NCBI RefSeq assembly: GCF_009649635.1
Contig: NZ_WJII01000002.1
Span: 248,001-312,000 of the forward strand
Source: Microbacterium sp. SYP-A9085
Lineage (GTDB): Bacteria > Actinomycetota > Actinomycetes > Actinomycetales > Microbacteriaceae
Direction: 5' to 3'
Length of the DNA stretch: 64,000 bases
Shown: in pieces, positions 18,544-27,608 of the stretch
Layout: each line of letters starts with the position of its first letter
Position numbering within the stretch: position 1 is the first letter of the stretch
Position numbers and translations under genes: made by a program
The notes under the pieces: generated by a model
The model's input: the letters and a program-made list of their open reading frames with translations, nothing else
Database searches by the model: none
What the model was told of the DNA's origin: nothing

Positions 18544-19869
18544 ATGACCGGATTCTGGGGACGCCGCGCCCCGGCGCGGATCACCGGGGAGGATGCCGAG
18601 CTCGCCCGCCGCGCGGACGCCGCGCTGATCGCCGCCGACGAGCGGGTGCGCCTGGCCACCGACGAGCTCGCGTTCGCGGAGGCGGAGCTCGGCGGCGAGG
18701 TCACCGCGCCGCTGCGCGAGGTGCTCGCCGCCGTCCGGCACCATCTCGGTGAGGCTTTCGCGCTGAACCAGCTCAACCACGACCACATTCCGGACACACC
18801 CGACGAGCTGCGCACCCGCAACGCGCGCATCGTCCAGCTGTGCGACTGGGCGCAGAACCTGATCGACGAGCGGATGACGGCGCTGGCCGACCGGATCGCG
18901 CGCGCGCGGCAGGCGCCGCAGATCCTCGCGCAGCTGGGCGCCGACATCCAGGCTCTGCGCGGCCGCGTCGAACCCGCCCGGGAGGTGATCGGCCGGCTCG
19001 CGGCACGGTACGCCGCCGGTGCGCTGCGCCGCGTCGACGGGAACCCCGGCGAGGCCGAGCAGCTGCTCGGGTTCGCCGAGCACGGGGCCCGCGTCGCGCA
19101 GGACCGTCGCGCCGCCGGGCAGCGCGAACCCGCGAACACGGCGCTGGAGGCCGCGACCGAGTCGGTGCGCCGCGCCCGGACGCTGCTGGACGCCGTCGAC
19201 GGCTTCGAGATCGAGGCGCTGCGCGCCGAGGCCACGCTCGGCGCTGTCGTGGAGGACTCCCGCGGCGACCTGGACGCCGCCGCCGACGCCCCGCAGACCC
19301 CCGAGGTCCTCGCCGCCGCCGCTGCCCTGCAGGAAGCGCTCGCCGCGCTGCCGGCCGCCGGCGTGCACACCGACCCGTTCGCGCAACTGAGCGCACTGCG
19401 CGCCGCCAACGCGGGACTGGATGCCGCTGTCGCGGCCGCGCGCGACCGCGCCGCGCACCCGCTGCCGGCCGCCGAGGTGGTGCACAACGCCATCGACGAC
19501 GCCGACCGGCAACTGGCCGTCGCCCGCGACCTCATCGGCGGGCACCGCGGCTGGATCGGCGCCGATGCCCGCACCCGCCTCGCGGAGGCCGAGCGCATGC
19601 GGGAGGAGGTCGTCCGCCTCGTCGGCGCGGATGCCGCCGCCGGCGTCCGCCCGGTCGCCGAGCAGCACCGCGAGCAGGCCCTCGGCCTCGCGCGCCGGTC
19701 CGGCTACCTGGCCGCCGAGGCGCTGCAGCTCGCCCAGCGCGACATCGACGCGGCCCGCCCGCAGGCCGACCCGGGGGTCCCCGGGTGGGGCGGCCGGGGC
19801 GGCAGCCCGATCGGCGGCATCCTCGGGGGCCTGGTCATCGGCAGCATCCTCGGCGACATCTTCGACTGA
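18544..19869 (+). CDS. Long coiled-coil protein with glycine-rich C-terminus
   Basis: 441 residues, Ala/Glu/Arg-rich and almost wholly helical: long heptad-like stretches from ~15 to ~410, then a short tail GGRGGSPIGGILGGLVIGS ending in LGDIFD. The same kind of tail and helical body forms the C-terminal half of actinobacterial TPM-domain (YgcG-like) membrane proteins, but no TPM domain, signal peptide or membrane helix is present here. No catalytic motif. TAGGAT at 18532-18537 lies six bases before the ATG, so it is likely leaderless. It is convergent with hpf, with a terminator hairpin between. Function unknown; a scaffold or membrane-associated role is a guess. Confidence 0.7.
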   Translation: MTGFWGRRAPARITGEDAELARRADAALIAADERVRLATDELAFAEAELGGEVTAPLREVLAAVRHHLGEAFALNQLNHDHIPDTPDELRTRNARIVQLCDWAQNLIDERMTALADRIARARQAPQILAQLGADIQALRGRVEPAREVIGRLAARYAAGALRRVDGNPGEAEQLLGFAEHGARVAQDRRAAGQREPANTALEAATESVRRARTLLDAVDGFEIEALRAEATLGAVVEDSRGDLDAAADAPQTPEVLAAAAALQEALAALPAAGVHTDPFAQLSALRAANAGLDAAVAAARDRAAHPLPAAEVVHNAIDDADRQLAVARDLIGGHRGWIGADARTRLAEAERMREEVVRLVGADAAAGVRPVAEQHREQALGLARRSGYLAAEALQLAQRDIDAARPQADPGVPGWGGRGGSPIGGILGGLVIGSILGDIFD

Positions 19870-19884
19870 CACGGGCCGGGACGC

Positions 19885-19915
19885 GGCGCGGGCGGCCGAG
19901 TCGGCCGCCCGCGCC
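19885..19915. terminator. Bidirectional GC-rich terminator hairpin
   Basis: GGCGCGGGCGGCC (19885-19897) pairs with GGCCGCCCGCGCC (19903-19915): a 13-bp perfect stem with a 5-nt loop, placed between the convergent coiled-coil gene and hpf. Confidence 0.65.
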
Positions 19916-19940
19916 CGGGCGCATCGCACCCGACGGTGTG

Positions 19941-20606
19941 TCAGGACACCAGTTCGGCGCTCGGCGGCGCCATCGTCGTCAGCGATATGACGCCGTAGTC
20001 CCAGCCCTTGCGCCGGTAGACGACGCTGGGGTGGTCCGTGCGCGCGTCGATGAAGAGGAAGAAGTCGTGGCCGACCAGCTCCATCCGGTCCACGGCATCC
20101 TCGACCGTCATCCACTCCGGATCGAACCGCTTCGTGCGGATCACGACCGGGGTGTAGTGCTCCTCGTCCTCCGCACCCGTGATGATCGGGATCTCACCGG
20201 TCGCGACGGCGTGCAGCACCTCCACGGACGCCGGCTGCAGGTCGACCCCGCGCAGCGATCCTGTCCCCTTGTCCAGCATCGCCCCGCGCGGGTGCCGACG
20301 GGCGTCCACCCGCTTCTCCTTCGCACGGCGCACCTGTTCGGCGAGTTTGTCGACCGCGAGATCCAGCGCGGTGAACTTGTCGCCGTCCACTGCCTCGGCC
20401 CGCACCAGGGGAAGTCCCTTGCCGGTGAGCGTGAGCTCGACCGTGGAATCCTCCATGCGACCGTTGTGGTATGCCCGGTGCGTGACCTTGACATCCATGC
20501 TCTGGGCGCGGGGCGCGATGGTCTCGATGCGGGTGGCCTTCTCCTCCACGACACCGCGGAATCGATCGGAGACGCTGACGCCCACGCCGACGATGCTGGT
20601 TTCCAT
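19941..20606 (-). CDS. hpf: Long-form ribosome hibernation promoting factor
   Basis: 221 residues, the long HPF form. The N-terminal S30AE/YfiA domain (~1-105: METSIVGVGVSVSDRFRG, VELTLTGKG, ALDLAVDKLAEQVRRAK) binds the 30S subunit and blocks mRNA/tRNA sites. The C-terminal dimerisation domain (~160-218: VVIRTKRFDPEWMTVEDAVD, HDFFLFIDARTD, VVYRRKGWDYGVI) pairs two ribosomes into 100S particles. AGGAGG sits about six bases before the ATG. A good promoter (20698-20670) lies upstream. It sits in the conserved neighbourhood of secA and comF, though here an ~11-kb block separates it from secA. Confidence 0.95.
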   Translation of the reverse strand: METSIVGVGVSVSDRFRGVVEEKATRIETIAPRAQSMDVKVTHRAYHNGRMEDSTVELTLTGKGLPLVRAEAVDGDKFTALDLAVDKLAEQVRRAKEKRVDARRHPRGAMLDKGTGSLRGVDLQPASVEVLHAVATGEIPIITGAEDEEHYTPVVIRTKRFDPEWMTVEDAVDRMELVGHDFFLFIDARTDHPSVVYRRKGWDYGVISLTTMAPPSAELVS

Positions 20607-20669
20607 CCCTGACCTCCTTGTTCCGGTCCACCCGGCCAAGGGCGGACCATCAGTCGCCTTGTGTCCCCC

Positions 20670-20698
20670 ACCGTAGTCGGCGCATCCCCCGCTGTCAC
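20670..20698 (-). promoter_or_regulatory. hpf promoter
   Basis: On the minus strand, GTGACA (20698-20693), a 17-nt spacer and TACGGT (20675-20670) make a plausible sigma-70-type promoter, with a leader of about 58 nt to the hpf start. Confidence 0.5.
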
Positions 20699-20715
20699 GC
20701 CCCGTTACCGGGGCG
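20698..20715 (-). terminator. Hairpin downstream of comF
   Basis: CGCCCCG (20698-20704) and CGGGGCG (20709-20715) form a 7-bp perfect stem with a TTAC loop, just after the comF stop and just before the hpf -35 hexamer. Confidence 0.5.
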
Positions 20716-20736
20716 CGCCGCCGGGCGCCGCATCGC

Positions 20737-21411
20737 TCAGCGGGGTGCCGGCCACCGCCGCGGCGTGGCGGCGACGGTGGCGGCACCCACGACACGGGCG
20801 CCTGCCGCACGCAGGGCCCGGGCCGCCTCCGCGAGAGTCGCCCCCGTCGTCACGACGTCGTCCACGATCACCACATCGCGGCCGTCAAGCACATTCCCGC
20901 GCACCGCACGAAGGCTCCCGGCGACGTTCGCACGCCGTTGCGCACGCCCGAGGCCGCGCTGATCGGCGACCGTCCGCACGGACCGCAGCGCACGCACCGG
21001 CGCCAGCCCCGCCCGCCGCGCGAGCAGCTCCGCGACCCGGTAGCCGCGCCTGCGCAGGGCGGCACGGCTGGAGGGCACCGGCACCACGACCGCGCCGGGC
21101 GCGTCCAGCGCGGCGACCGCGGCCGCAAGCGCCGGCGCGAGGGCCCGCGCGAGGCCGGTGCGGCCGTCCTCCTTCAGGGCGCGCAGCACGCGGGCGGCCA
21201 CGCCGTCGAACACGGCGCCGCTGCGCACCGGCAGCTCCCCCGCCCGCGTCGCGGTCACGCGCGGCAGCAGCATCCCGCGGCACCGGTCGCACAGCGGGGC
21301 ATCCGGCTGCCCGCACCCGGCGCACGCGTCCGGGAACACGAGCGACACCACCTCGGCGAGCGCGTCCCGGGCGCGCCGGCGCACCGCAGCCCAGCCGTCG
21401 AACCTCTCCAT
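20737..21411 (-). CDS. comF: ComF-family phosphoribosyltransferase-like protein
   Basis: 224 residues. An N-terminal zinc-binding motif CAGCGQPDAPLCDRC is followed by a type I phosphoribosyltransferase fold with VVPVPSSRAALRRRGYRV and the PRPP-binding loop VVIVDDVVTTGATL. ComF proteins assist DNA uptake in competent bacteria; the actinobacterial copies are conserved beside lpqB and hpf without a known competence role. I start at the ATG at 21411 (MERFDGW); another ATG lies seven codons upstream. The gene follows lpqB on the same strand with a 74-nt gap. Confidence 0.88.
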   Translation of the reverse strand: MERFDGWAAVRRRARDALAEVVSLVFPDACAGCGQPDAPLCDRCRGMLLPRVTATRAGELPVRSGAVFDGVAARVLRALKEDGRTGLARALAPALAAAVAALDAPGAVVVPVPSSRAALRRRGYRVAELLARRAGLAPVRALRSVRTVADQRGLGRAQRRANVAGSLRAVRGNVLDGRDVVIVDDVVTTGATLAEAARALRAAGARVVGAATVAATPRRWPAPR

Positions 21412-21485
21412 GCGGCGATGCTGACGCAGCACCCGGCCGCCCCGCGACCAGGTGTGGAGAACGCCGCGCCTGGGGAGGAGCCGGC

Positions 21486-23162
21486 TCAGCCCTGTGCGGG
21501 CATCCCCTGCGCGCCGGCGAGGACGAGGATGCCGCTGCCGGCCTGCTCCCAGTTCGAGCCGCGCTGCGAGTACAGCGTGCCGTCAGCGCCGCGCAGCCGC
21601 ACGGTCCCGTTCGTGGTGCCCGCTATCGCGGTCACGCCGTCCGGCGCCGCCATCGAGACGCCCGGCCCGCCGACGATCTGCTCGATCTCGACGATGCCGG
21701 CGCCCGAGTGCGCCAGCACACCGAGCGTGGTGTCGCCCAGCCAGGTGAGGTGGATGCCCTCCCCGGGCAGTTTCGCGACAGCGAGCGGGTCGCCCAGCTG
21801 CGCCGCACCGTCGGTGGAGCGCACGATGCCGAACACAGCGACCTGCGGCTGCCCGCCGACCGTGAGGATGGCGGCCATCCGGGTGCCGTCGCGCGATATG
21901 GCCATCGCCGTGACCCGCGACGCGTTCGACCACGCGGGCGTCACGCTGCGGCGCTTGCCGTCGGCGGTGAACACGACCAGACCCTTCGGGTCGTCGCGGG
22001 GCACCGACCAGATCTCGCCCTTCGCGTCGATCACCGGATCGACCAGGCCCGGCCGCTGGTCGAGAGCGAGGATGTCGCCGGCGGCGGGGACCCGCGCCAC
22101 CACACCGGCCGATGTGCGTACGGCCGCCGCGCTGTAGTCGGCGGCCACGACGACCGCCACCGGATCGAGACGGCCGATGGCTGTGGAGAGCCCGGTGATC
22201 GGCTCGACGGCGTCGTCGCCGGCGAGGAACCCGAACCCCTTCTTCGTGCGCACCAGGGCACGGCCGTCGATGCGGGTGGAGGCCGTGGCGGCCCCCTGCG
22301 CGTCCACGGGGGCGCCGCCGCTGCTCATCGACACGTCGGCGATGTTCGCGTTCGCGAGGCTCCGCTGCAGCTGCGTCTGCATCCGCCCGAGCGGCTGCGG
22401 CTCGAGAGAGAGCACCGGGCCGGTGAGCGCAACCTGGGCGACCCCGCCGGTGCTGGGCACCGACGGCAGCGCCTTGACGGCGTCCGGGAACGCGGACACG
22501 ACGCTGCCGGCCAGCCAGGGGCTGGGTCCGCCGTTGATCAGCGCGGTGACGATGTGCGTGGCCGCGTTGATCGACGGGAACCAGCGCACGTCGGGCACGA
22601 GGTACCGCCAGTCCGGGTCGAAGAACATCAGCGGATACTGCCGGTACACGCTCGTGAACTGGTCTGCGCCGATCACTATCCCGTCCGGCGCGGCCGTGAT
22701 GCGCCACTCGCCCTCCACCTTGGCGAGGCTGAAGCCCAGCGGCGTGCGACCGCCGTCGGAGGTCTTGTACGCGCCGGTCTTGTCGACGGTCGCGCGCTGC
22801 GTGATCGTCAGCTGCACCTTGTCGTCGGCGGTCGCCAGGTACGCGCGCGAGGACCGGTCGTCGATCGTCGTGGTGTCGCCGGGCTTCCACTGGCCGCGGA
22901 ACGACGGTGCCAGGTACAGCTGCGCGACGGCCCAGTTGTTCTCCGGTCCGATGCCCGCGCCGATGAAGCCCTGCACTATCTGCTCCGGGGTCGCACCCGG
23001 CTGCGGCTTCTGCGCAACGAACGAGAAGTCCGGCACAGCGGCGGTCCCGGGCGGGATGCCGGCGAAGACAGGCCCGGATGTCGGCAGCCCCGCGCACGCG
23101 GCCAGGGCCAGCGTGAGCGCGGCCACCAGGACCGCGAGGATGCCGCGCCGCCGCCCGGTCAT
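21486..23162 (-). CDS. lpqB: Lipoprotein LpqB, MtrAB accessory protein
   Basis: 558 residues. A lipoprotein signal peptide with lipobox LAAC (Cys23) precedes a GerMN-type domain (~45-300) and a C-terminal beta-propeller-like LpqB region (~300-555). LpqB sits on the outer face of the membrane and modulates signalling by the MtrB kinase in mycobacteria and relatives. The ATG at 23162 overlaps the mtrB stop by 4 nt, as expected for the mtrA-mtrB-lpqB operon. Length and position match the family well. Confidence 0.93.
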   Translation of the reverse strand: MTGRRRGILAVLVAALTLALAACAGLPTSGPVFAGIPPGTAAVPDFSFVAQKPQPGATPEQIVQGFIGAGIGPENNWAVAQLYLAPSFRGQWKPGDTTTIDDRSSRAYLATADDKVQLTITQRATVDKTGAYKTSDGGRTPLGFSLAKVEGEWRITAAPDGIVIGADQFTSVYRQYPLMFFDPDWRYLVPDVRWFPSINAATHIVTALINGGPSPWLAGSVVSAFPDAVKALPSVPSTGGVAQVALTGPVLSLEPQPLGRMQTQLQRSLANANIADVSMSSGGAPVDAQGAATASTRIDGRALVRTKKGFGFLAGDDAVEPITGLSTAIGRLDPVAVVVAADYSAAAVRTSAGVVARVPAAGDILALDQRPGLVDPVIDAKGEIWSVPRDDPKGLVVFTADGKRRSVTPAWSNASRVTAMAISRDGTRMAAILTVGGQPQVAVFGIVRSTDGAAQLGDPLAVAKLPGEGIHLTWLGDTTLGVLAHSGAGIVEIEQIVGGPGVSMAAPDGVTAIAGTTNGTVRLRGADGTLYSQRGSNWEQAGSGILVLAGAQGMPAQG

Positions 23163-24868
23163 GCCGCACCTCCCCGGTCGCGGGTGCCCTCGTGCAGCAC
23201 TATCGGCTGGGTCAGGCCGAGGTCGTCGAGCGAGCCGGCGTCGTCGCCGGGGTCCGTGGCGATCGGCGACGCCCCGGCGCCGACGGAGTGCCCGCCGCGC
23301 GGCAGCGTCAGCACGAAGTTCGTGCCGCGGCCGACCTGGGACCACACCGTGAGGGTGCCCTGGTGCAGGTTCGCGTCGCCGAGCGCTATCGACAGTCCGA
23401 GACCGGTGCCGCCGATCGTGCGCGTGCGCGACGGGTCGGCGCGCCAGAACCTGTCGAACACGCGCTCCGCGTCGGTCTCGGTCATCCCCATCCCGAAGTC
23501 GCGCACACCCAGGGCCACCGCTTGCTGGTTGCTGTCGACGGTGACCACGATCGGCCGGCCCTCGCCGTGCTCGATGGCGTTGCCGATGAGGTTGCGCACT
23601 ATCCGGCGGATGCGGCGCGGGTCCATCTCCACCGGCGAGTACCCGCCGGGGGCGACCACCCGCACGTCGGTGCCGTGCTGGTCGGCCAGCTGCTGCATCG
23701 ACGCGACCACGTCCTCGGCGAGGTGCGCGAGACTCGTCGGCTCGAGCTCGAGCTGCACGGAGCCGGCGTCGTACCGGCTTATCTCGAGCAGGTCGCCCAG
23801 GAGCACCTCGAACCGCTGCACCTGCGCGTGCAGGAGCTCCGCGGCCCGCGCGGTGGCCGCGTCGAACTCGTCGCGGTGGTCGTTGATCATGTCGGCGGCC
23901 AGCCGGATGGTGGTCAGCGGCGTGCGCAGCTCGTGCGAGACGTCCGACACGAACCGCTGCTGCACGAGCGACAGGTCCGCCAGCTGGGTGATCTGCGACT
24001 GGATGCTGTCGGCCATGGCGTTGAAGGAGCGGCCGAGCGTGGCCAGCTCGTCCTCGCCGTGCACGGTCAGACGCACGTCCAGGTCGCCGGACGCGAGCTT
24101 CGCGCTCGTGGCGGCCGCCTCCCGGATCGGGCCGGTCACCGCGCGCAGCGTGAACCAGCCGATGCCGCCGATGATCACCAGCAGCACGCTGCCGACCACC
24201 CACAGCGTTGCCTGCACGAAGCTGAGCGTTCCGGCCGCGTCGTCCAGGTCGTACGCCAGGTACAGCTCGTACGGGCCGATGTCGGGCACCACGAGCTGCT
24301 GGCCGACGACGATGCCGGGCCGCTGCGACCCGCTCGCCGACGGCAGCGAGATCGACTGCCCCCACTGCGACTCGGTCTGCCCCGGGGTCTGCACGTGCTT
24401 GCGCAGCTCGGGCGAGATCATGTCCTCGGTCAGGCCCCCCGAGCGGAACCCGGGAGGGGCCAGCTGCGACGGCGTCTTGTCGATGCGGATGGCGACCATC
24501 ATGTCGGTCGCGGACTGCTGCACGAGCGACGCCCAGACGCTGTTCATCAGGTTCTGCACCTGCACCGGGTCGTCCTGCACGACGGCGTCGTCGAGAGTGG
24601 CCTGCGCGGTGTCGACGGCGCGACGCGAATCGGTGAGGGCCTGGTCCTTGCGCGACTCGAAGAGGTCGTTCTGGATCGCCAGGGCCATCCACAGGCACGC
24701 GGTCAGCACCGCGAACGCCGTCAGCGCCAGCGTGATCGCCACGGTGCGGAAGCGCAGCGAGCGCCGCCACAGCGTCGCCAGGTCCTCCAGCCGCGCACGC
24801 CACCAGGAGCCGTCGCGCCAGGTGAGCCGACCCGGGGCGGCGGTGCGAGGCGCGGACGCCGACGACAT
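23159..24868 (-). CDS. mtrB: Sensor histidine kinase MtrB
   Basis: 569 residues. Two membrane helices (~40-64 and ~218-240) frame an extracellular sensor. HAMP follows (~241-295), then HisKA with VSDVSHELRTPLTT (His312) and HATPase_c with N-box NLIGNAIEHGEG, DFGMGMTE, VFDRFWRADPSRT and GGTGLGLSIA. MtrB phosphorylates MtrA and links cell-wall growth and division to osmotic or wall state. The start at 24868 lies 8 nt after the mtrA stop. The short C-terminal tail is Asp/Gly-rich. Confidence 0.95.
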   Translation of the reverse strand: MSSASAPRTAAPGRLTWRDGSWWRARLEDLATLWRRSLRFRTVAITLALTAFAVLTACLWMALAIQNDLFESRKDQALTDSRRAVDTAQATLDDAVVQDDPVQVQNLMNSVWASLVQQSATDMMVAIRIDKTPSQLAPPGFRSGGLTEDMISPELRKHVQTPGQTESQWGQSISLPSASGSQRPGIVVGQQLVVPDIGPYELYLAYDLDDAAGTLSFVQATLWVVGSVLLVIIGGIGWFTLRAVTGPIREAAATSAKLASGDLDVRLTVHGEDELATLGRSFNAMADSIQSQITQLADLSLVQQRFVSDVSHELRTPLTTIRLAADMINDHRDEFDAATARAAELLHAQVQRFEVLLGDLLEISRYDAGSVQLELEPTSLAHLAEDVVASMQQLADQHGTDVRVVAPGGYSPVEMDPRRIRRIVRNLIGNAIEHGEGRPIVVTVDSNQQAVALGVRDFGMGMTETDAERVFDRFWRADPSRTRTIGGTGLGLSIALGDANLHQGTLTVWSQVGRGTNFVLTLPRGGHSVGAGASPIATDPGDDAGSLDDLGLTQPIVLHEGTRDRGGAA

Positions 24869-24876
24869 CCCGGCCT

Positions 24877-25554
24877 TCAGACCACCGCGCCGGCGCGGTA
24901 TCCCACGCCGCGCACCGTGGTGACGATCTTCGGATTGTCCGGGTCGAGCTCGACCTTCGCGCGCAGCCGCTGCACGTGCACGTTCACGAGGCGGGTGTCG
25001 GCCTTGTAGTGGTACCCCCACACCTGCTCCAGCAGCATCTCCCGGGAGAACACCTGCTGGGGCTTGGATGCCAGGGCCACCAGCAGCTCGAACTCCAGCG
25101 GGGTCAGGGCGATAGACGTCTCGGCGCGGCGCACCTCGTGCGCCGCGACATCCACCTCGAGGTCGCCGATGCGCAGCACGGCGGCGCTCGTGGTGCCGGG
25201 CCGCAGTCGGGTGCGGATCCGGGCGACGAGCTCCTTCGGGTTGAACGGCTTGACGATGTAGTCGTCGGCGCCGGACTCGAGCCCCTTCACGACGTCGGCG
25301 GTGTCGGTGCGGGCGGTGAGCATGATGATCGGCACGCCGGACTCGGAGCGGATGCGCGTGCAGATCTCGATGCCGTCCACGCCCGGCAGCATGAGGTCGA
25401 GCAGGATGAGGTCCGGACGCTGCGCCCGCCAGATCTCGACGGCCTTGGCACCGTCCGCGCAGAAGGCGGTGTCGAATCCCTCCGTGCGCAGCACGATGCC
25501 GATCATCTCGGCCAGCGCGGTGTCGTCGTCGACCACCAGGATCCGTGAACTCAT
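24877..25554 (-). CDS. mtrA: Response regulator MtrA
   Basis: 225 residues. An OmpR/PhoB-type regulator: receiver domain (1-120) with acidic pocket VVDDD, phosphoacceptor Asp53 in LLDLMLPG and switch Lys102 in VKPF; winged-helix domain (~128-222) with LTPLEFELLVALASKP and VNVHVQRLRAK. MtrA is an essential regulator of division, wall and replication-linked genes in actinobacteria. The start is the ATG at 25554. A TTCG-rich 165-nt region upstream contains a CTGTGGA palindrome. Confidence 0.97.
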   Translation of the reverse strand: MSSRILVVDDDTALAEMIGIVLRTEGFDTAFCADGAKAVEIWRAQRPDLILLDLMLPGVDGIEICTRIRSESGVPIIMLTARTDTADVVKGLESGADDYIVKPFNPKELVARIRTRLRPGTTSAAVLRIGDLEVDVAAHEVRRAETSIALTPLEFELLVALASKPQQVFSREMLLEQVWGYHYKADTRLVNVHVQRLRAKVELDPDNPKIVTTVRGVGYRAGAVV

Positions 25555-25620
25555 CAGACCGGGTTTCGTCCTTCATCCGGCGCGGGATTACCGCGTACGC
25601 TCATCCGCGCCACCCCCGGG

Positions 25621-25636
25621 CGCTGTCCACAGCGTA
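25621..25636 (-). promoter_or_regulatory. Palindrome and -10-like hexamer upstream of mtrA
   Basis: CGCTGT and ACAGCG (25621-25634) are perfect arms around CC. On the minus strand TACGCT (25636-25631) overlaps it as a -10-like hexamer, about 77 nt before the mtrA start. The centre reads CTGTGGACA on that strand, close to the TGTGGATAA boxes seen elsewhere in the window. Confidence 0.3.
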
Positions 25637-25719
25637 GCCGAGCGCGCCGACCGCCGGGGCGGCCGCCGAGCGGGCACGGTGTGACACGATAGGGGGACGC
25701 TTCGCTGCGAGGAGGCTTC

Positions 25720-26949
25720 GTGACCGCGAATCCGACCTGGACGCCGGCATCGCGCCCCGGGATCATCCCCCTGCATCCGCTGGGATTCGGGACCGTGCTC
25801 GGCCGCTCGTTCGCGGCCCTGCGCCGCAATCCGCGGGTGCTCCTCGGCTTCGCGCTCGTGGTGCAGGTGATCTCCTTCATCGTGCTGATCGTCGCGGTCG
25901 GCGCCGTCGCGTTCCTGTCGTTCTCGCGGCTGCAGAACCTGCCGGCCGGCTCCCCGGACCACGACACCATCGCCGCCGGCTCCACGGCCATCGTGGTGCT
26001 GACCGGGTTCGTGCTGGGCCTGGCCGCCGCCGCCCTCGGCATCATCGTGCAGGCGGTGGTCGTCACGGATGTCGCCCACGGCGCTGTCGCGGAGCGGATG
26101 CGGCTGCCGGAGCTGTGGCGGCGGGTGCGGCCGGTGGCATGGCGGCTGATCGGATACACGGCGCTGGTCACGGTGGCGATGCTCGTCGGATTCGGTGCGG
26201 TCACCGCGATAGTGCTGAGCGTGTCCGCGCTGTCCGTGCCGTTGGCGGTCACGCTGACGGTGCTCGCGATCCTCGGCGCCATCCCGCTGCTGCTGTGGCT
26301 GTCCACGAAGTTGCTGCTGGTGCCGCCCGTGATCCTCCTGGAGCGGGCCACGATCGGCAGCGCCATGGCGCGCTCGTGGCGCCTGACCCGCACCCGGTTC
26401 TGGCCGATCCTCGGCATCGTCGTGCTGATCCAGGTGATCTTTGGGGCTATGGCGCAGGTCGTGACGATCCCGTTCTCGCTGTTCGGCGGGATAGCGTCGG
26501 CGCTGATCGCCCCGACCGGCGACCCGACGACCGGCGGCATAGTGACCCTCGTCGTCTCGCTCGGGCTCACCGAGATCGTCGTGCTGCTGATCCAGTCGAT
26601 AGCCATCGTCGTTCAGGCCACCGCCACCTCGATCCTGTACATCGACAGCCGGATGCGGCACGAGGGCCTGGATCTCGACCTGCTGTCGTACGTGGAGCGG
26701 CGGGATGCCGGCGTCTCGCCGCTGGCCGATCCGTACACCGCGCACATCGGCCGCGTCTTCGCCCGGCCGCCGATGGCGCCCGCCTACCCGGGTTATCCGA
26801 CGCCCGGGTACCCGCCGGCAGCACCGCCCGCATACGGCCCGCCGCCGGGGTACGGCACCGGGCCGGCGGCCGACCCGCAGCATCCCGCACCGCCGGCGCC
26901 GTCCTCGACCGACTGGACGGCCCCGGGGTCCGGCCAGGGGACTCCGTGA
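25720..26949 (+). CDS. GPDPase_memb-like polytopic membrane protein
   Basis: 409 residues. About six membrane segments (~45-70, ~85-115, ~145-170, ~178-205, ~228-255, ~275-300) contain the family-like stretch LLLVPPVILLERATIGSAMA followed by SWRLTRTRFWPILGI, as in glycerophosphodiester phosphodiesterase membrane domains without the catalytic domain. The C-terminal ~80 residues are Pro/Gly/Tyr/Ala-rich and disordered. The start is the GTG at 25720 with GGAGG four bases upstream. It heads an operon with DUF4129, DUF4350, MoxR and DUF58 genes, each overlapping or nearly touching the next. Role unknown. Confidence 0.82.
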   Translation: MTANPTWTPASRPGIIPLHPLGFGTVLGRSFAALRRNPRVLLGFALVVQVISFIVLIVAVGAVAFLSFSRLQNLPAGSPDHDTIAAGSTAIVVLTGFVLGLAAAALGIIVQAVVVTDVAHGAVAERMRLPELWRRVRPVAWRLIGYTALVTVAMLVGFGAVTAIVLSVSALSVPLAVTLTVLAILGAIPLLLWLSTKLLLVPPVILLERATIGSAMARSWRLTRTRFWPILGIVVLIQVIFGAMAQVVTIPFSLFGGIASALIAPTGDPTTGGIVTLVVSLGLTEIVVLLIQSIAIVVQATATSILYIDSRMRHEGLDLDLLSYVERRDAGVSPLADPYTAHIGRVFARPPMAPAYPGYPTPGYPPAAPPAYGPPPGYGTGPAADPQHPAPPAPSSTDWTAPGSGQGTP

Positions 26950-27608
26950 GAGCACGCCTCGCCGACGGCGTGCCGCCGCTCACGCCCGACGGGGACCAGG
27001 CGCGCCGGTGGGCGCAGCTCGAGCTGCGCGATCCCGCATACGCGGCAGCGCAGCCCACGCCGCTGGATCGGGTCGCGCGGGCCGTGCAGGAGTTCTTCAC
27101 GGGCCTTTTCCGCGGCAGCCCGGATGCCGCGCTCGGCCTGTGGCTGGCGGTGGCGGTGGCCGTCGTGCTCGTCGCGCTCATCGTGATCGCCGTCGTCTTC
27201 TCCCGCCGCGGCCGCCTGTCGCGGCGCAGCGCTCCCGCGGCGGCGGAGCTTTTCGGCGACGTGGAGACCCGCTCCGCGTCTGCGCTGCGGCGGGCCGCGG
27301 CATCCGCGCTCGCCCGCGCGGACTGGTCCGAGGCGGTGGTGCTGCGGTTCCGGGCGCTGGCACGCGGGCTGCTCGAGCGCGGTGCCGTCGAACCGGTCCC
27401 CGGGGCCACCGTGCACGCTTTCGCGCGGGCGGCGGGGCATGTGCTCCCCGACCTCGCCGACGCCCTGGATGCCGCGGCCGGCGCTTTCGACGACGTGCGG
27501 TACCTGCGCCGCCCGGGCACCGCCGCGCTGTACGCGCAGGTCGCCGACGCCGACGACCGGGCGCAGGCGGCGTCCGTGCGCGTGCAGGCCGTGGAGAACG
27601 CGCGATGA
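26946..27608 (+). CDS. DUF4129 domain membrane protein
   Basis: 220 residues. One membrane helix (~62-85, LGLWLAVAVAVVLVALIVIAV) precedes the DUF4129 core (~110-210), in which WSEAVVLRFRALARGLLERG and the TVHAFARAAGHVLP, FDDVRYLRRPGT patterns are typical. DUF4129 proteins travel with MoxR ATPases and DUF58 proteins in surface or wall-associated clusters. The GTG start overlaps the previous stop (GTGA, 26946-26949), and the stop overlaps the next start. Confidence 0.88.
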   Translation: MRARLADGVPPLTPDGDQARRWAQLELRDPAYAAAQPTPLDRVARAVQEFFTGLFRGSPDAALGLWLAVAVAVVLVALIVIAVVFSRRGRLSRRSAPAAAELFGDVETRSASALRRAAASALARADWSEAVVLRFRALARGLLERGAVEPVPGATVHAFARAAGHVLPDLADALDAAAGAFDDVRYLRRPGTAALYAQVADADDRAQAASVRVQAVENAR

